Shown in pieces: positions 1 through 6,647 of a DNA stretch of 16,185 nucleotides. The notes beneath the pieces are model-generated. The model saw only the letters and a program-made list of their open reading frames with translations. It did no database searches and was not told the DNA's origin. A program made the translations under genes and the position numbers. Each line of letters begins with the position of its first letter. The stretch's first letter is position 1. This DNA comes from RGIG3009 sp964490085 (lineage in GTDB: Bacteria > Bacillota > Clostridia > Oscillospirales > Acutalibacteraceae), in the NCBI GenBank assembly GCA_964490085.1, contig CAZBAO010000028.1:1-16185 (forward strand), read 5' to 3'.

Positions 1-53
1 CCGCTGACCCTTCGCACGTCAAGCGAATGCTCTACCAGCTGAGCTAAACGTCC
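1..53 (-). tRNA. tRNA-Val (GAC anticodon), 3' part outside the window
   Basis: Read on the minus strand, the sequence folds as the first 53 nucleotides of a tRNA: a 7-nt acceptor strand GGACGTT, then T8 A9, a D-arm GCTC/GAGC, an anticodon stem TTCGC/GCGAA with the 7-nt loop TTGACGT, a 5-nt variable region and the first strand of the T-stem. The anticodon GAC (plus-strand 18-20) reads valine codons GUC and GUU. The T-loop, the acceptor 3' strand and any CCA end lie before position 1. A consensus promoter sits 21 bases upstream. Identity rests on structure and anticodon read by eye. Confidence 0.93.
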
Positions 54-73
54 GTGTTTGCGGAACGAATGCT

Positions 74-102
74 ATTATAGCGGAAAAGAAATCGCTTGTC
101 AA
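74..102 (-). promoter_or_regulatory. Consensus sigma-A promoter of tRNA-Val
   Basis: On the minus strand, TTGACA (97-102) and TATAAT (74-79) are separated by exactly 17 bases, so both hexamers match the housekeeping consensus perfectly. Transcription would start near position 66-68 and read into the tRNA at 53. This fits the strong promoters usual for stable RNA genes. No hairpin terminator lies between the kinase stop codon (122) and this promoter, so read-through from the kinase is also possible. Confidence 0.85.
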
Positions 103-121
103 GAGGTTTTTAAATAAAATT

Positions 122-961
122 TCAACGGTTCAAACGATCGAGCAAATAGGGGATGGCGGCCTCAAAATTCACGCCGTACCAATTGTGCTCCGGTTCGACC
201 TCGGTGAGTCGTATGCATTCGGCGGTATAGTCTGCCGCGATCTGTAAGGCGGTGTCTAAATCTTTACCGTTCATTAAAGCGCCGACGCAGGTGCTGGCGA
301 ACACATCGCCGGTGCCGTGATATGAGGCGTCTATGCGGTCGTTGTAATATTCAAAGAACCGATCGTTAACGGAATCATAGGCCATGACCCCGACCTTACC
401 GGCTTCAAAGCTGACTCCCGTCAATACGACGTGCTTTGCACCGAGTTCCGCAAGCTTGCGCAGTACGTCCTGTACGTAAGCAACATCGTAACCTTCGCCT
501 TTGTAAGGAATATCCAGCATAAAAGCGGCCTCCGTCATATTCGGCACGATAATATCCGCCTTGCCGCACAGTTGCGCCATCGCTTTGGCAAATTCCGGCG
601 TAAAGCCGGTATAGAGGTTGCCGTAATCTCCCATGACGGGATCTACGAAGATGAGATTATCGTCTGTCTTAAACTCGTCGAAAAACTCCGACATCAGACG
701 CAGTTGCTCAAAGGAACCGAGATAACCGGTATAGATCGCGTCAAATCGGAAATTTTCCTTTTTCCAGTGATCGGTGATCGCGGTGATATCCTCGGTGAGA
801 TCACGGAAGGTATAGCCTTCCTTGAAGGCGGTGTGTGTGGACAGGACGGCGGTGGGGAGGACTGCTGCTTCGACACCCATCGCAGAAATGATCGGCAGTG
901 CCACGGTGAGTGAGCATTTGCCGACACAGGAAATATCCTGAACAGTAATAATGCGCTTCAT
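122..961 (-). CDS. pdxY: Pyridoxal/pyridoxamine kinase (PdxY/PdxK type)
   Basis: This 279-residue protein is predicted to phosphorylate pyridoxal or pyridoxamine with ATP in the cytoplasm, the B6 salvage route to pyridoxal 5'-phosphate. It has the ribokinase-superfamily layout: an N-terminal QDISCVGKCS segment (8-17), DPVMGD (107-112), a PN-T-E segment (140-144) and the anion-hole motif GTGD (216-219), whose Asp219 is the expected catalytic base. Length is usual for the family. The ORF could start at 976, but that ATG lies inside the Shine-Dalgarno GGGAGGA (968-974); the ATG at 961 is six bases after it and begins the conserved MKRIITVQD start, so 961 is chosen. The gene has its own promoter and stands alone, upstream of a tRNA. 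Preference among pyridoxal, pyridoxamine and pyridoxine cannot be read from sequence, and HMP kinase (ThiD) is a less likely alternative. Confidence 0.88.
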   Translation of the reverse strand: MKRIITVQDISCVGKCSLTVALPIISAMGVEAAVLPTAVLSTHTAFKEGYTFRDLTEDITAITDHWKKENFRFDAIYTGYLGSFEQLRLMSEFFDEFKTDDNLIFVDPVMGDYGNLYTGFTPEFAKAMAQLCGKADIIVPNMTEAAFMLDIPYKGEGYDVAYVQDVLRKLAELGAKHVVLTGVSFEAGKVGVMAYDSVNDRFFEYYNDRIDASYHGTGDVFASTCVGALMNGKDLDTALQIAADYTAECIRLTEVEPEHNWYGVNFEAAIPYLLDRLNR

Positions 962-967
962 AAATTG

Positions 968-974
968 TCCTCCC
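968..974 (-). promoter_or_regulatory. Ribosome binding site that fixes the kinase start
   Basis: GGGAGGA on the minus strand ends six bases before the ATG at 961. It overlaps the alternative upstream ATG at 976, which makes that start unlikely. Confidence 0.8.
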
Positions 975-990
975 ATAAAACATTTTTATC

Positions 991-1019
991 ACTATACTGC
1001 AATTGATTTCTGCTGTCAA
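991..1019 (-). promoter_or_regulatory. Promoter of the pyridoxal kinase gene
   Basis: On the minus strand, TTGACA (1014-1019) lies 17 bases from TATAGT (991-996), followed by a leader of about 24 bases with the Shine-Dalgarno. It faces away from the promoter at 1062-1090, so the 160-base gap carries two divergent promoters. No operator-like palindrome was noticed between them. Confidence 0.8.
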
Positions 1020-1061
1020 GATAAGAATTGTAAATTTTAATGCGTGCGTCAATACTTTGTG

Positions 1062-1090
1062 TTGTCTTTTTTGAGGGAGTATGGTATACT
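1062..1090 (+). promoter_or_regulatory. Promoter of the VTC-DUF4956 operon
   Basis: TTGTCT (1062-1067), a 17-base spacer and TATACT (1085-1090). The bases TGG directly before the -10 form an extended -10 (TGn) element. The predicted start is about 25 bases upstream of the GTG at 1122, which follows the Shine-Dalgarno AAGGGGGTGAG (1106-1116 region). Confidence 0.75.
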
Positions 1091-1121
1091 TGTCGCAGTG
1101 TGCCGAAGGGGGTGAGATCCA

Positions 1122-1954
1122 GTGAACGGCTTTCGCTACGAAAACAAATATTTCATCAGCCGCGCCGGATATCTGCAGCTGAAAGCACGGTTGGATGCCG
1201 GACTTTGCAAGGACACACACACCGCGCATCCGGATGGCGCGTATTTCATCCGCAGTCTGTATTTCGATGATTTTGAGCAAAGCGGTTTGCTGGATAAGGT
1301 CGAAGGTGTCCAGAAACGGGAAAAATTCCGTATTCGGTTTTACGATATGGANNNNNNNNNNNNNNNNNNNNNNNNNNNNNNNNNNNNNNNNNNNNNNNNN
1401 NNNNNNNNNNNNNNNNNNNNNNNNNNNNNNNNNNNNNNNNNNNNNNNNNNNAGGTCGAAGGTGTCCAGAAACGGGAAAAATTCCGTATTCGGTTTTACGA
1501 TATGGACGATTCCTTTATCCGTCTGGAATGTAAGCAAAAGCTGGATCAGATGACGCGGAAATTTTCTGCACCGCTGACACGCGGGCAGGCGGATGCTATT
1601 CTGCGCGGGGACGTCTGGTGGATGCACGACAGTGAACACGCACTGATCCGTGATTTTTACGTCAAGTACCGTACCCGATTGCTTCGCCCGATGGTGATCG
1701 TGGATTATTACCGTGAAGCGTATGTGTTTCAGGATGTACGCATCACCTTTGATCGGGATATCCACAGCGGTCGATATCATGTTGATCTGTTTGAACAAGA
1801 TCTGCCGAGTGTGCCGGTATTCCCGTCGGATCGCTTGGTGATCGAGGTCAAGTATGACGATGCCTTGCCGTATGCGGTAAGGCAGTTGCTAAAAACGGTT
1901 TCAATGTCCCGCAGTGCGATTTCAAAATATGAATTATGCAGAAAAATGCAGTAA
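1122..1954 (+). CDS. VTC-domain polyphosphate polymerase, interrupted by an assembly gap
   Basis: The protein belongs to the VTC domain family, the tunnel-shaped catalytic domain of the eukaryotic vacuolar transporter chaperone Vtc4, which makes polyphosphate from ATP. The reading frame appears broken by 100 N (1352-1451), but the 55 bases before the gap recur exactly after it. Dropping the N and one copy joins 1122-1351 to 1507-1954 in frame, giving 225 residues, the expected size for a stand-alone bacterial VTC protein. In that joined protein the family's basic tunnel and metal-site pattern is present: YENKYFI (6-12), RSLYFDD (44-50), KFRIRFYD (68-75), SFIRLECKQKL (79-89), RITFDRD (155-161) and LVIEVKYD (187-194), with Glu190 the likely metal ligand. 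It starts at GTG 1122 after a purine-rich Shine-Dalgarno. It has no membrane segment and is followed after 12 bases by DUF4956. Catalysis is inferred from the family; a different nucleotide or triphosphate chemistry cannot be excluded. Confidence 0.85.
1297..1351 (+). repeat. 55-base duplication, copy before the gap
   Basis: These 55 bases are identical to 1452-1506. The copies abut the N run on both sides, which is the signature of two contigs with an unmerged k-mer overlap. It is an assembly artefact, not a biological repeat. Confidence 0.95.
1352..1451. other. Assembly gap of 100 N
   Basis: Exactly 100 undetermined bases, the conventional length for a gap of unknown size. The gap plus one duplicate copy (155 bases) is not a multiple of three, so it creates a false frameshift in the VTC gene. 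The overlap implies the true gap is zero or negative. Confidence 0.97.
1452..1506 (+). repeat. 55-base duplication, copy after the gap
   Basis: Exact second copy of 1297-1351, starting at the first base after the N run and continuing in frame into the rest of the VTC gene at 1507. Confidence 0.95.
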
Positions 1955-1966
1955 AGGAAGACGAGT

Positions 1967-2638
1967 ATGAATTTTATGGATATGATCAAAAACAGTGTGA
2001 TCGAACAGTTTAACACGGGTGTGACGATGGGGGACATGTTGCTTTCGCTGTTGGTAGCGTTTTTGATGGGTTTATTTATTTTGCTTGTCTACCGTCAAAC
2101 TTTCCGCGGAGTATTGTTTTCGAAGGGCTTTGCTTTTTCGTTGGTGCTGCTGTGCATGGTGACGGCAGTCGTGATCCGTACGATCAGCTCCGATCTGGCA
2201 CTGTCGCTTGGTATGGTCGGTGCGTTATCAATTGTTCGTTTCCGTACGGCAATTAAAGATCCGGTGGATACCATCTTTATGTTTTGGGCGATTGCCGGCG
2301 GTATTATGAGCGGTGCCGGCTTATATCTGCCCGGTGCTTTAGCATGCCTCTTACTTGGTATCTTATATTATTTGATTACGGTCATCTATCGCAAAAATAA
2401 ATGTCCGTATTTGTTGATCATCCGTTACGATCCCTCCAAAACCACAGCGGTGAAAAAAGCACTGAATTCTCTGCCGAAATACCGTATCAAATCACGCATC
2501 GTTACCCGCAACGGCGGCGAAATGACGGTTGAAGTTACGCTGGGAAGCAACGAAATGAAGATTATTGACACCATGCTGGCGATCGACGGTGTGCAGGATG
2601 CAAGCCTTGTCAGCTATGAAGGTGAATTTGGACTGTAA
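1967..2638 (+). CDS. DUF4956 family membrane protein, partner of the VTC protein
   Basis: This 223-residue protein is predicted to sit in the cytoplasmic membrane. It has a short N-terminal helix, hydrophobic segments at about 23-42, 55-71, 103-121 and 123-140, and a soluble C-terminal domain (about 147-223). Between the second and third segments lies the motif GALSIVRFRTAIKDPVDT (85-102), which I recognise as the hallmark of DUF4956. DUF4956 genes are often found beside VTC-domain genes in bacteria, often with CotH-like proteins; no CotH gene is in this window. The ATG at 1967 follows AGGAAG, 12 bases after the VTC stop, so the two are co-transcribed. The C-terminal domain alternates strands and helices like a small ferredoxin-like fold (inference). 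Function is unknown; a channel or anchor for polyphosphate synthesis is a hypothesis drawn from context. Confidence 0.85.
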   Translation: MNFMDMIKNSVIEQFNTGVTMGDMLLSLLVAFLMGLFILLVYRQTFRGVLFSKGFAFSLVLLCMVTAVVIRTISSDLALSLGMVGALSIVRFRTAIKDPVDTIFMFWAIAGGIMSGAGLYLPGALACLLLGILYYLITVIYRKNKCPYLLIIRYDPSKTTAVKKALNSLPKYRIKSRIVTRNGGEMTVEVTLGSNEMKIIDTMLAIDGVQDASLVSYEGEFGL

Positions 2639-2642
2639 AGGG

Positions 2643-2678
2643 AAAGCCCTTTGCCGCATCAACGGCAAAGGGCTTTTT
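2643..2678 (+). terminator. Rho-independent terminator of the VTC-DUF4956 operon
   Basis: A perfect 14-bp stem (2643-2656 with 2663-2676), loop CATCAA and a T-run at 2674-2678, five bases after the DUF4956 stop. It lies between convergent genes. Read on the minus strand the stem is followed only by a short, interrupted U tract, so it would serve the ABC-F gene at 2682 less well. Confidence 0.93.
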
Positions 2679-2681
2679 ATC

Positions 2682-4586
2682 TTATACCATGCTTTCGAGT
2701 GCTGCTTGCGCGCTTTCCCAGCGGGTGAGCAGCTCGTCTAATTCTCGGTTGTGCTGCTCCAACTCTGCAGAAATGCGCACGACCTCTTCGTACTGTGCCG
2801 CGATCTCCGGTCGCTCTAATTGTTGTTGCAGATCGGTGATCAGTGCTTCTAAGGCGGTGATTTCTTCCTCACATCGACGAACCTGTGTTGCCAGCTTGCG
2901 CTTTTGCGATTCCTGCTCTTTGCGGAGCTTGTACGTGTTTTCCTTTACCGGCTTTTCCGCCGTTTCGGCGGTGCTTTCCGTAACCGTACAGCGTTCAAGA
3001 TAGTCGTCGTAATTACCCGAATAGCTGTCGCACCCCTTCGGCGTCATGTGCAGGATGCGCGTTGCCATACGGTTGATGAAATAACGGTCATGGGATACGA
3101 TCAACAACGTACCGTCGTAGCCCTCCAAAGCCGCCTCCAACGCTTCACGGGAGGCGATATCCAAATGGTTGGTCGGCTCGTCCAGTAACAGCAGATTATC
3201 ATGTGCCAACATCAGTTGCAGCAACAATAAGCGGGCGCGTTCGCCGCCGCTCAGCGCCGATACAGGCTTAAACACTTCGTCACCGTAAAAGAGAAACGCA
3301 GCAAGTGCGTTGCGGATCTCCGTTTGAGTCAGTTCGGGGTAATCGTCCCACAGTTGATCGATCGCCGTTTTGTTGTACGATAGTTGAGATTGGATCTGAT
3401 CGTAATACCCGATCGATACTTTTTCCCCTAAATGAAGATAGCCGGAACGCGGCTTGAGTTCCCCCGTGATAAGCTTAAAAAGCGTCGTTTTTCCGCAGCC
3501 GTTCGGGCCGATGAGGAAAACGCGTTCACCGCGCCGTAAAGTAAAGTTAACGTTTGAAAACAACGGGGAGGCAAAACCCATGGACAGCTCACCGGCCTCC
3601 ATCACCTCGTTGCCGCTGACGGTATCGGCGGTAAAACCAAACCGAATCGTGTGCTCTGCCTGTTCGACCTGTACCTGCTGTTCCTTCAGCCGCTCCAACC
3701 GTTTTTCACGGCTTTCGGCTGCGCGGACGGATTTTTCGCGATTCCAGCGTTTAAGCAGGGCGATGTTATCTTCCAGCTTTTTGATCTGCCGTTCCACCGT
3801 CTTGTGGCGATGCAGTGCGATCTCATTATCCCGCTCTCGTTTCTCTTTGTGGGCGGTATAATTGCCGTCGGTGGCATACGCCGCCCCCTGCGTGATCTCC
3901 AGCGTGCGGGTCGTGACCTTATCTAAAAAATACCGATCGTGTGAAATAATGATGGCGGCACCTGAATAGGAACGTAAAAAGCCCTCCAGCCACTCCACCG
4001 AGGAAATATCCAGATGGTTGGTCGGTTCGTCCAGCAACAGCAGATTGGCATTCGATAACAGCAAACAGCCCATGGCGATCTTGGAACGCTGTCCGCCGCT
4101 GAGCGTGGATACCTGCTGTGAGAATTGCTCGTTCGTGAAACCGAGACCGTTCAGTGTGGAGGCAATACGGCTTTTGTAATACAGACCGCCTGCTGCTTCA
4201 AATGCTTCCTGCAGCCGTTGCTGCCGATCCAGCCACTCGGCGGGGACCTCGGTAACGATGGTCAGCTTTTCAGCCAAGTCGGTAAGTTCACTTTCCATAC
4301 GGAGTAGCGGCTCAAAAACGCGTTCCACCGCTTCCCAAACTGTGATGGTCTCGTTTTGAAGGGTGTGCTGCTCCAAATACCCGATGCGGGTATTTTTAGA
4401 CAGCAAAATATCGCCGCTGTCTGTCGATTCTTCACCGATCAGCAGGCGGAACAGCGTGGTTTTTCCCGAACCGTTGGAGCCGACCAATCCGATACGGTCG
4501 TGCTCGCCTACGTCAAACGAGAGCTTGTCAAACAAGCAACGATCACCAAAATATTTACTTATACGATGGGCGGAAAGAACGCTCAT
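2682..4586 (-). CDS. ABC-F family ATPase (YdiF/Uup-like translation factor)
   Basis: This soluble 634-residue protein has two ABC domains in one chain and no membrane segment. Family members bind the ribosomal E site and act on the P-site tRNA to relieve stalling; some protect against antibiotics. Domain 1 has Walker A GSNGSGKTT (36-44), LSGGQ (162-166) and DEPTNHLD (186-193). A charged interdomain linker (about 245-310) corresponds to the P-site-tRNA interaction motif. Domain 2 has GPNGCGKTT (360-368), LSGGE (445-449) and DEPTNHLD (469-476). A C-terminal coiled coil (about 553-632) resembles the extension of Uup and YdiF. All ATPase motifs are intact. The ATG at 4586 follows AAAAGGA at a good distance. 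It is a single gene with its own promoter, divergent from uridine phosphorylase. A housekeeping role is more likely than resistance, but the subfamily cannot be settled by eye. Confidence 0.9.
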   Translation of the reverse strand: MSVLSAHRISKYFGDRCLFDKLSFDVGEHDRIGLVGSNGSGKTTLFRLLIGEESTDSGDILLSKNTRIGYLEQHTLQNETITVWEAVERVFEPLLRMESELTDLAEKLTIVTEVPAEWLDRQQRLQEAFEAAGGLYYKSRIASTLNGLGFTNEQFSQQVSTLSGGQRSKIAMGCLLLSNANLLLLDEPTNHLDISSVEWLEGFLRSYSGAAIIISHDRYFLDKVTTRTLEITQGAAYATDGNYTAHKEKRERDNEIALHRHKTVERQIKKLEDNIALLKRWNREKSVRAAESREKRLERLKEQQVQVEQAEHTIRFGFTADTVSGNEVMEAGELSMGFASPLFSNVNFTLRRGERVFLIGPNGCGKTTLFKLITGELKPRSGYLHLGEKVSIGYYDQIQSQLSYNKTAIDQLWDDYPELTQTEIRNALAAFLFYGDEVFKPVSALSGGERARLLLLQLMLAHDNLLLLDEPTNHLDIASREALEAALEGYDGTLLIVSHDRYFINRMATRILHMTPKGCDSYSGNYDDYLERCTVTESTAETAEKPVKENTYKLRKEQESQKRKLATQVRRCEEEITALEALITDLQQQLERPEIAAQYEEVVRISAELEQHNRELDELLTRWESAQAALESMV

Positions 4587-4600
4587 AACGACGATCCTTT

Positions 4601-4614
4601 TAACAAATTTGTTA
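4601..4614. promoter_or_regulatory. 14-bp perfect palindrome at the ABC-F start site (possible operator)
   Basis: TAACAAATTTGTTA is a perfect inverted repeat located just after the minus-strand -10 element (4618-4623), over the expected transcription start and before the Shine-Dalgarno. A repressor could bind here. AT-rich palindromes also arise by chance, so the role is inferred from position only. Confidence 0.4.
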
Positions 4615-4617
4615 CAT

Positions 4618-4646
4618 ATTATAACAGGAATTTACTTGTCTGACAA
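4618..4646 (-). promoter_or_regulatory. Promoter of the ABC-F gene
   Basis: On the minus strand, TTGTCA (4641-4646), 17 bases, then TATAAT (4618-4623) preceded by TGT, an extended -10. Its -35 hexamer shares base 4641 with the -35 of the divergent udp promoter. Confidence 0.78.
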
Positions 4647-4647
4647 G
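4635..4647. promoter_or_regulatory. Inverted repeat spanning both divergent -35 elements
   Basis: CTTGTCTGACAAG is a 6-1-6 palindrome containing the -35 elements of both promoters. RNA polymerases could not occupy both at once, and a dimeric regulator bound here would affect both genes. Part of the symmetry simply follows from placing two TTGTC-like hexamers back to back. Confidence 0.5.
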
Positions 4648-4664
4648 ACAATTTCTGCTATACT
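4636..4664 (+). promoter_or_regulatory. Promoter of uridine phosphorylase
   Basis: TTGTCT (4636-4641), 17 bases, TATACT (4659-4664) with TGC directly before it, an extended -10. The -10 lies in the first copy of a 21-base tandem repeat, so a second extended -10 (TGCTATACT, 4677-4685) occurs 21 bases downstream but lacks a good -35. Confidence 0.78.
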
Positions 4665-4698
4665 TAACGATAGATTTGCTATACTTAACGATAGATTT
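4657..4698 (+). repeat. Tandem 21-base direct repeat duplicating the -10 and start region of udp
   Basis: Two identical 21-base units (4657-4677 and 4678-4698) begin GCTATACTTAACG and end ATAGATTT. Each carries a TATACT -10 with its TGn extension supplied by the preceding T. The duplication is perfect, which suggests a recent slippage event or a conserved double start site. Confidence 0.92.
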
Positions 4699-4721
4699 CG
4701 GAATAAGGGGGAGTCTCTGGA

Positions 4722-5480
4722 ATGAACTTCAACGAAGAACGGATGTATCACATTGGACTTAAGCCGTCCGAGGGTGCGGAATATGCCGTTATTACCGGTG
4801 ATCCCGGTCGCGTGGAATCCATTGCCCGCTTGCTGGATGAGCCGCAATTTGTTGAAAGTAATCGCGAATATACCACGTGGGCGGGCAACCTTGCCGATCA
4901 CCGCGTCTTGGTTACTTCACACGGGATCGGCGGCCCCTCCACCGCGATTTGCGTTGAGGAATTATCGCGCTGCGGTGTCAAGACCGTGATCCGTGTCGGT
5001 ACCTGCGGCGGTATGGCGCTGCAGGTTTGCGGCGGGGACGTGGTCGTGGCTATCGGTGCGATCCGAGCCGAGGGCACATCTCGTGAATATTTGCCGATCG
5101 AATTTCCGGCAGTTGCCGATCTTGCTGTGTGTAATGCTTTGGTAAATGCGGCACAAGCTGAGGGGTACACGGCGCACGCGGGCGTGGTGCACTGCAAAGA
5201 TTCGTTTTACGGACAACATTCTCCGGAAGCGTCTCCGGTGTCGTATGAGCTACAGAACAAGTGGCGGTCGTGGTTGCGCGGCGGTTGCCTGGCATCGGAA
5301 ATGGAGTCGGCAACGTTGTATACGGTTGCTGCATCGCTGGGGTTGCGTGCCGGTTGCGTTTTGCACGTCGTATGGAATCAGGAACGCGAAAAAGCGGGAC
5401 TTTCCAACCCGACCTCCAAAAAGACGGAATCTGCGGCAAAAACTGCAATAAATGCGCTGAAAGCATTGATACTTTCTTAA
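4722..5480 (+). CDS. udp: Uridine phosphorylase
   Basis: This cytoplasmic enzyme of pyrimidine salvage converts uridine and phosphate to uracil and ribose 1-phosphate. The 252-residue length is typical of the NP-I nucleoside phosphorylase family. Visible motifs are GDPGR (26-30), with the phosphate-binding Arg30; HGIGGPS (67-73); RVGTCGG (91-97), a second phosphate contact; KDSFYGQHSPE (159-169) in the base-recognition region; and ASEMESATLY (191-200), the ribose-binding signature. The GQHSP segment differs from the Q-x-R pair of the E. coli enzyme; I recall the same form in Gram-positive uridine phosphorylases. The ATG at 4722 is eight bases after AAGGGGGAG. The gene is monocistronic or reads into ruvC 45 bases on. 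Uridine specificity is likely; purine nucleoside phosphorylase is the alternative. Confidence 0.88.
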   Translation: MNFNEERMYHIGLKPSEGAEYAVITGDPGRVESIARLLDEPQFVESNREYTTWAGNLADHRVLVTSHGIGGPSTAICVEELSRCGVKTVIRVGTCGGMALQVCGGDVVVAIGAIRAEGTSREYLPIEFPAVADLAVCNALVNAAQAEGYTAHAGVVHCKDSFYGQHSPEASPVSYELQNKWRSWLRGGCLASEMESATLYTVAASLGLRAGCVLHVVWNQEREKAGLSNPTSKKTESAAKTAINALKALILS

Positions 5481-5495
5481 ATTTGTGATATACTT
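5467..5495 (+). promoter_or_regulatory. Promoter of the ruvCAB operon
   Basis: TTGATA (5467-5472), 17 bases, TATACT (5490-5495) preceded by TGA (extended -10). The -35 lies inside the last codons of udp and the udp stop codon is in the spacer. No LexA-type (Cheo) box was noticed, so SOS control is not apparent here. Confidence 0.72.
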
Positions 5496-5509
5496 ATTCG
5501 GATACACAA

Positions 5510-5521
5510 AAGGGTGGTGAA
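5510..5521 (+). promoter_or_regulatory. Ribosome binding site supporting the TTG start of ruvC
   Basis: AAAGGGTGGTGA precedes the TTG at 5525. The nearby GTG at 5518 opens a frame that stops after six codons, so only the TTG gives the conserved RILGIDPG start. Confidence 0.75.
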
Positions 5522-5524
5522 CGG

Positions 5525-6028
5525 TTGCGGATCTTAGGAATAGACCCCGGTTATGCGATTATCGGCTGGGGCGTGATACAATACGAAGGCGGGCGCTTTC
5601 ATGCGCAGGATTTCGGAGCCGTTACCACTGAGGCGGGTACGCCGTTTTTACAGCGTTTGGATCAAATTTACGAACGGCTCACCGCCATACTCACGCGGTT
5701 TAAGCCGGATGCGATGGCGATTGAAAAGCTGTATTTTCAAAACAATCAAAAGACCGCAATCGAGGTGGCGGAAGCACGAGGCGTCATTTTGCTTGCTGCT
5801 CAGCGGTGCTCGGTGCCGGTGTTTGAATACACACCGTTGCAAGTGAAAAGCGCGGTAACGGGTTTCGGGCAGGCACAAAAATCGCAGGTCATGGAGATGA
5901 CGCGGCGTTTGCTTCGCTTGCAGGCGGTTCCGAAACCGGACGACACGGCCGATGCCTTGGCAATCGCCATTTGTCATGCACAGACCGGCGGGACGGCACT
6001 TAAACTTCGCATTATGAAAGGACGGTAA
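5525..6028 (+). CDS. ruvC: Crossover junction endodeoxyribonuclease RuvC
   Basis: RuvC is the dimeric nuclease that cuts Holliday junctions symmetrically after branch migration by RuvAB. The 167-residue protein is of standard length and has an RNase H-like fold. All four metal-binding acidic residues are present: Asp7 (GIDPG), Glu67 (AIEKLYF), and Asp140 and Asp143 (PDDTADALAIA). The FQNNQKTA stretch after Glu67 matches the DNA-binding loop region of the family. The start is a TTG, which may limit translation. It is followed by ruvA after four bases and by ruvB, so this is a complete ruvCAB cluster; in Bacillus subtilis ruvC is absent and RecU does the job, so a ruvC gene fits Clostridia better than Bacilli. 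Confidence 0.96.
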   Translation: MRILGIDPGYAIIGWGVIQYEGGRFHAQDFGAVTTEAGTPFLQRLDQIYERLTAILTRFKPDAMAIEKLYFQNNQKTAIEVAEARGVILLAAQRCSVPVFEYTPLQVKSAVTGFGQAQKSQVMEMTRRLLRLQAVPKPDDTADALAIAICHAQTGGTALKLRIMKGR

Positions 6029-6032
6029 CAGC

Positions 6033-6641
6033 ATGCTTTACAGTGTGAGAGGAACGCTTATTCATCGCGAAATGAACCTCGCTGTTGTGGAATGCGGCGG
6101 TGTGGGATATCAGTGCTTTGTTACACTCAACACGGCACGTCAACTTCCGCAGATCGGTTCGGAGGTTATGCTGTATACCATCTTGAACGTTCGTGAGGAC
6201 GCGGTAGAACTGTTCGGGTTTGCCGATAACGGTGAACTTGCTTGCTTCAAGATGCTGACCTCGGTCAACGGCGTCGGCCCGAAAGCGGGACTTGCCATTT
6301 TGTCGGAGTTTTCTCCGGAACGAGTAGCGCTTGCCGTTGCAAGCGGCGATTATAAAGCACTTACCCGCGCACAGGGTGTCGGTCCCAAACTTGCACAGCG
6401 TATTACATTGGAACTCAAAGATAAATTCGGATTGCCGTCCGCGACAGAGGGTGTGGTATTGGATACGGGCAAGGCTGTTGGCGGTTTTAACGCCTCCGGC
6501 AATGCGTCGGAAGCGGTCGGCGCGTTGACGATGCTTGGTTTCAGTGCCGGTGAAGCGTCGGCTGCCGTCGCTAAGTTGGACAGTGAATTGTCTGTTGAAG
6601 AAATGGTACGACAAGCGCTGCGTGCGCTTGGCAGGAGGTGA
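6033..6641 (+). CDS. ruvA: Holliday junction branch migration protein RuvA
   Basis: RuvA tetramers bind the four-way junction and load the RuvB motors. The 202-residue protein shows an N-terminal OB-fold domain (about 1-62), two helix-hairpin-helix motifs (LTSVNGVGPKAG, 75-86, and LTRAQGVGPKLAQRI, 110-124), a flexible linker (about 135-155) and the C-terminal three-helix domain that contacts RuvB (about 155-202). The acidic pin residues Glu55 and Asp56 fall at the same numbers as in E. coli RuvA. The ATG at 6033 follows AAAGGACGG, which overlaps the end of ruvC, so translation is probably coupled. Its TGA lies within the Shine-Dalgarno of ruvB. Confidence 0.96.
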   Translation: MLYSVRGTLIHREMNLAVVECGGVGYQCFVTLNTARQLPQIGSEVMLYTILNVREDAVELFGFADNGELACFKMLTSVNGVGPKAGLAILSEFSPERVALAVASGDYKALTRAQGVGPKLAQRITLELKDKFGLPSATEGVVLDTGKAVGGFNASGNASEAVGALTMLGFSAGEASAAVAKLDSELSVEEMVRQALRALGRR

Positions 6642-6647
6642 TGAGCC

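Noticed and set aside
431..913. Open frame of 160 codons on the plus strand inside the pyridoxal kinase gene
   Set aside because: It is the antisense shadow of an intact kinase and shows no family-like motif or ribosome binding site.
1195..1533. Open frames crossing the N run in other phases
   Set aside because: They exist only because the N run and duplicate shift the frame; the joined VTC frame explains both sides.
1340..1798. Minus-strand open frame across the gap
   Set aside because: It is antisense to the VTC gene, lacks a recognisable domain and includes undetermined bases.
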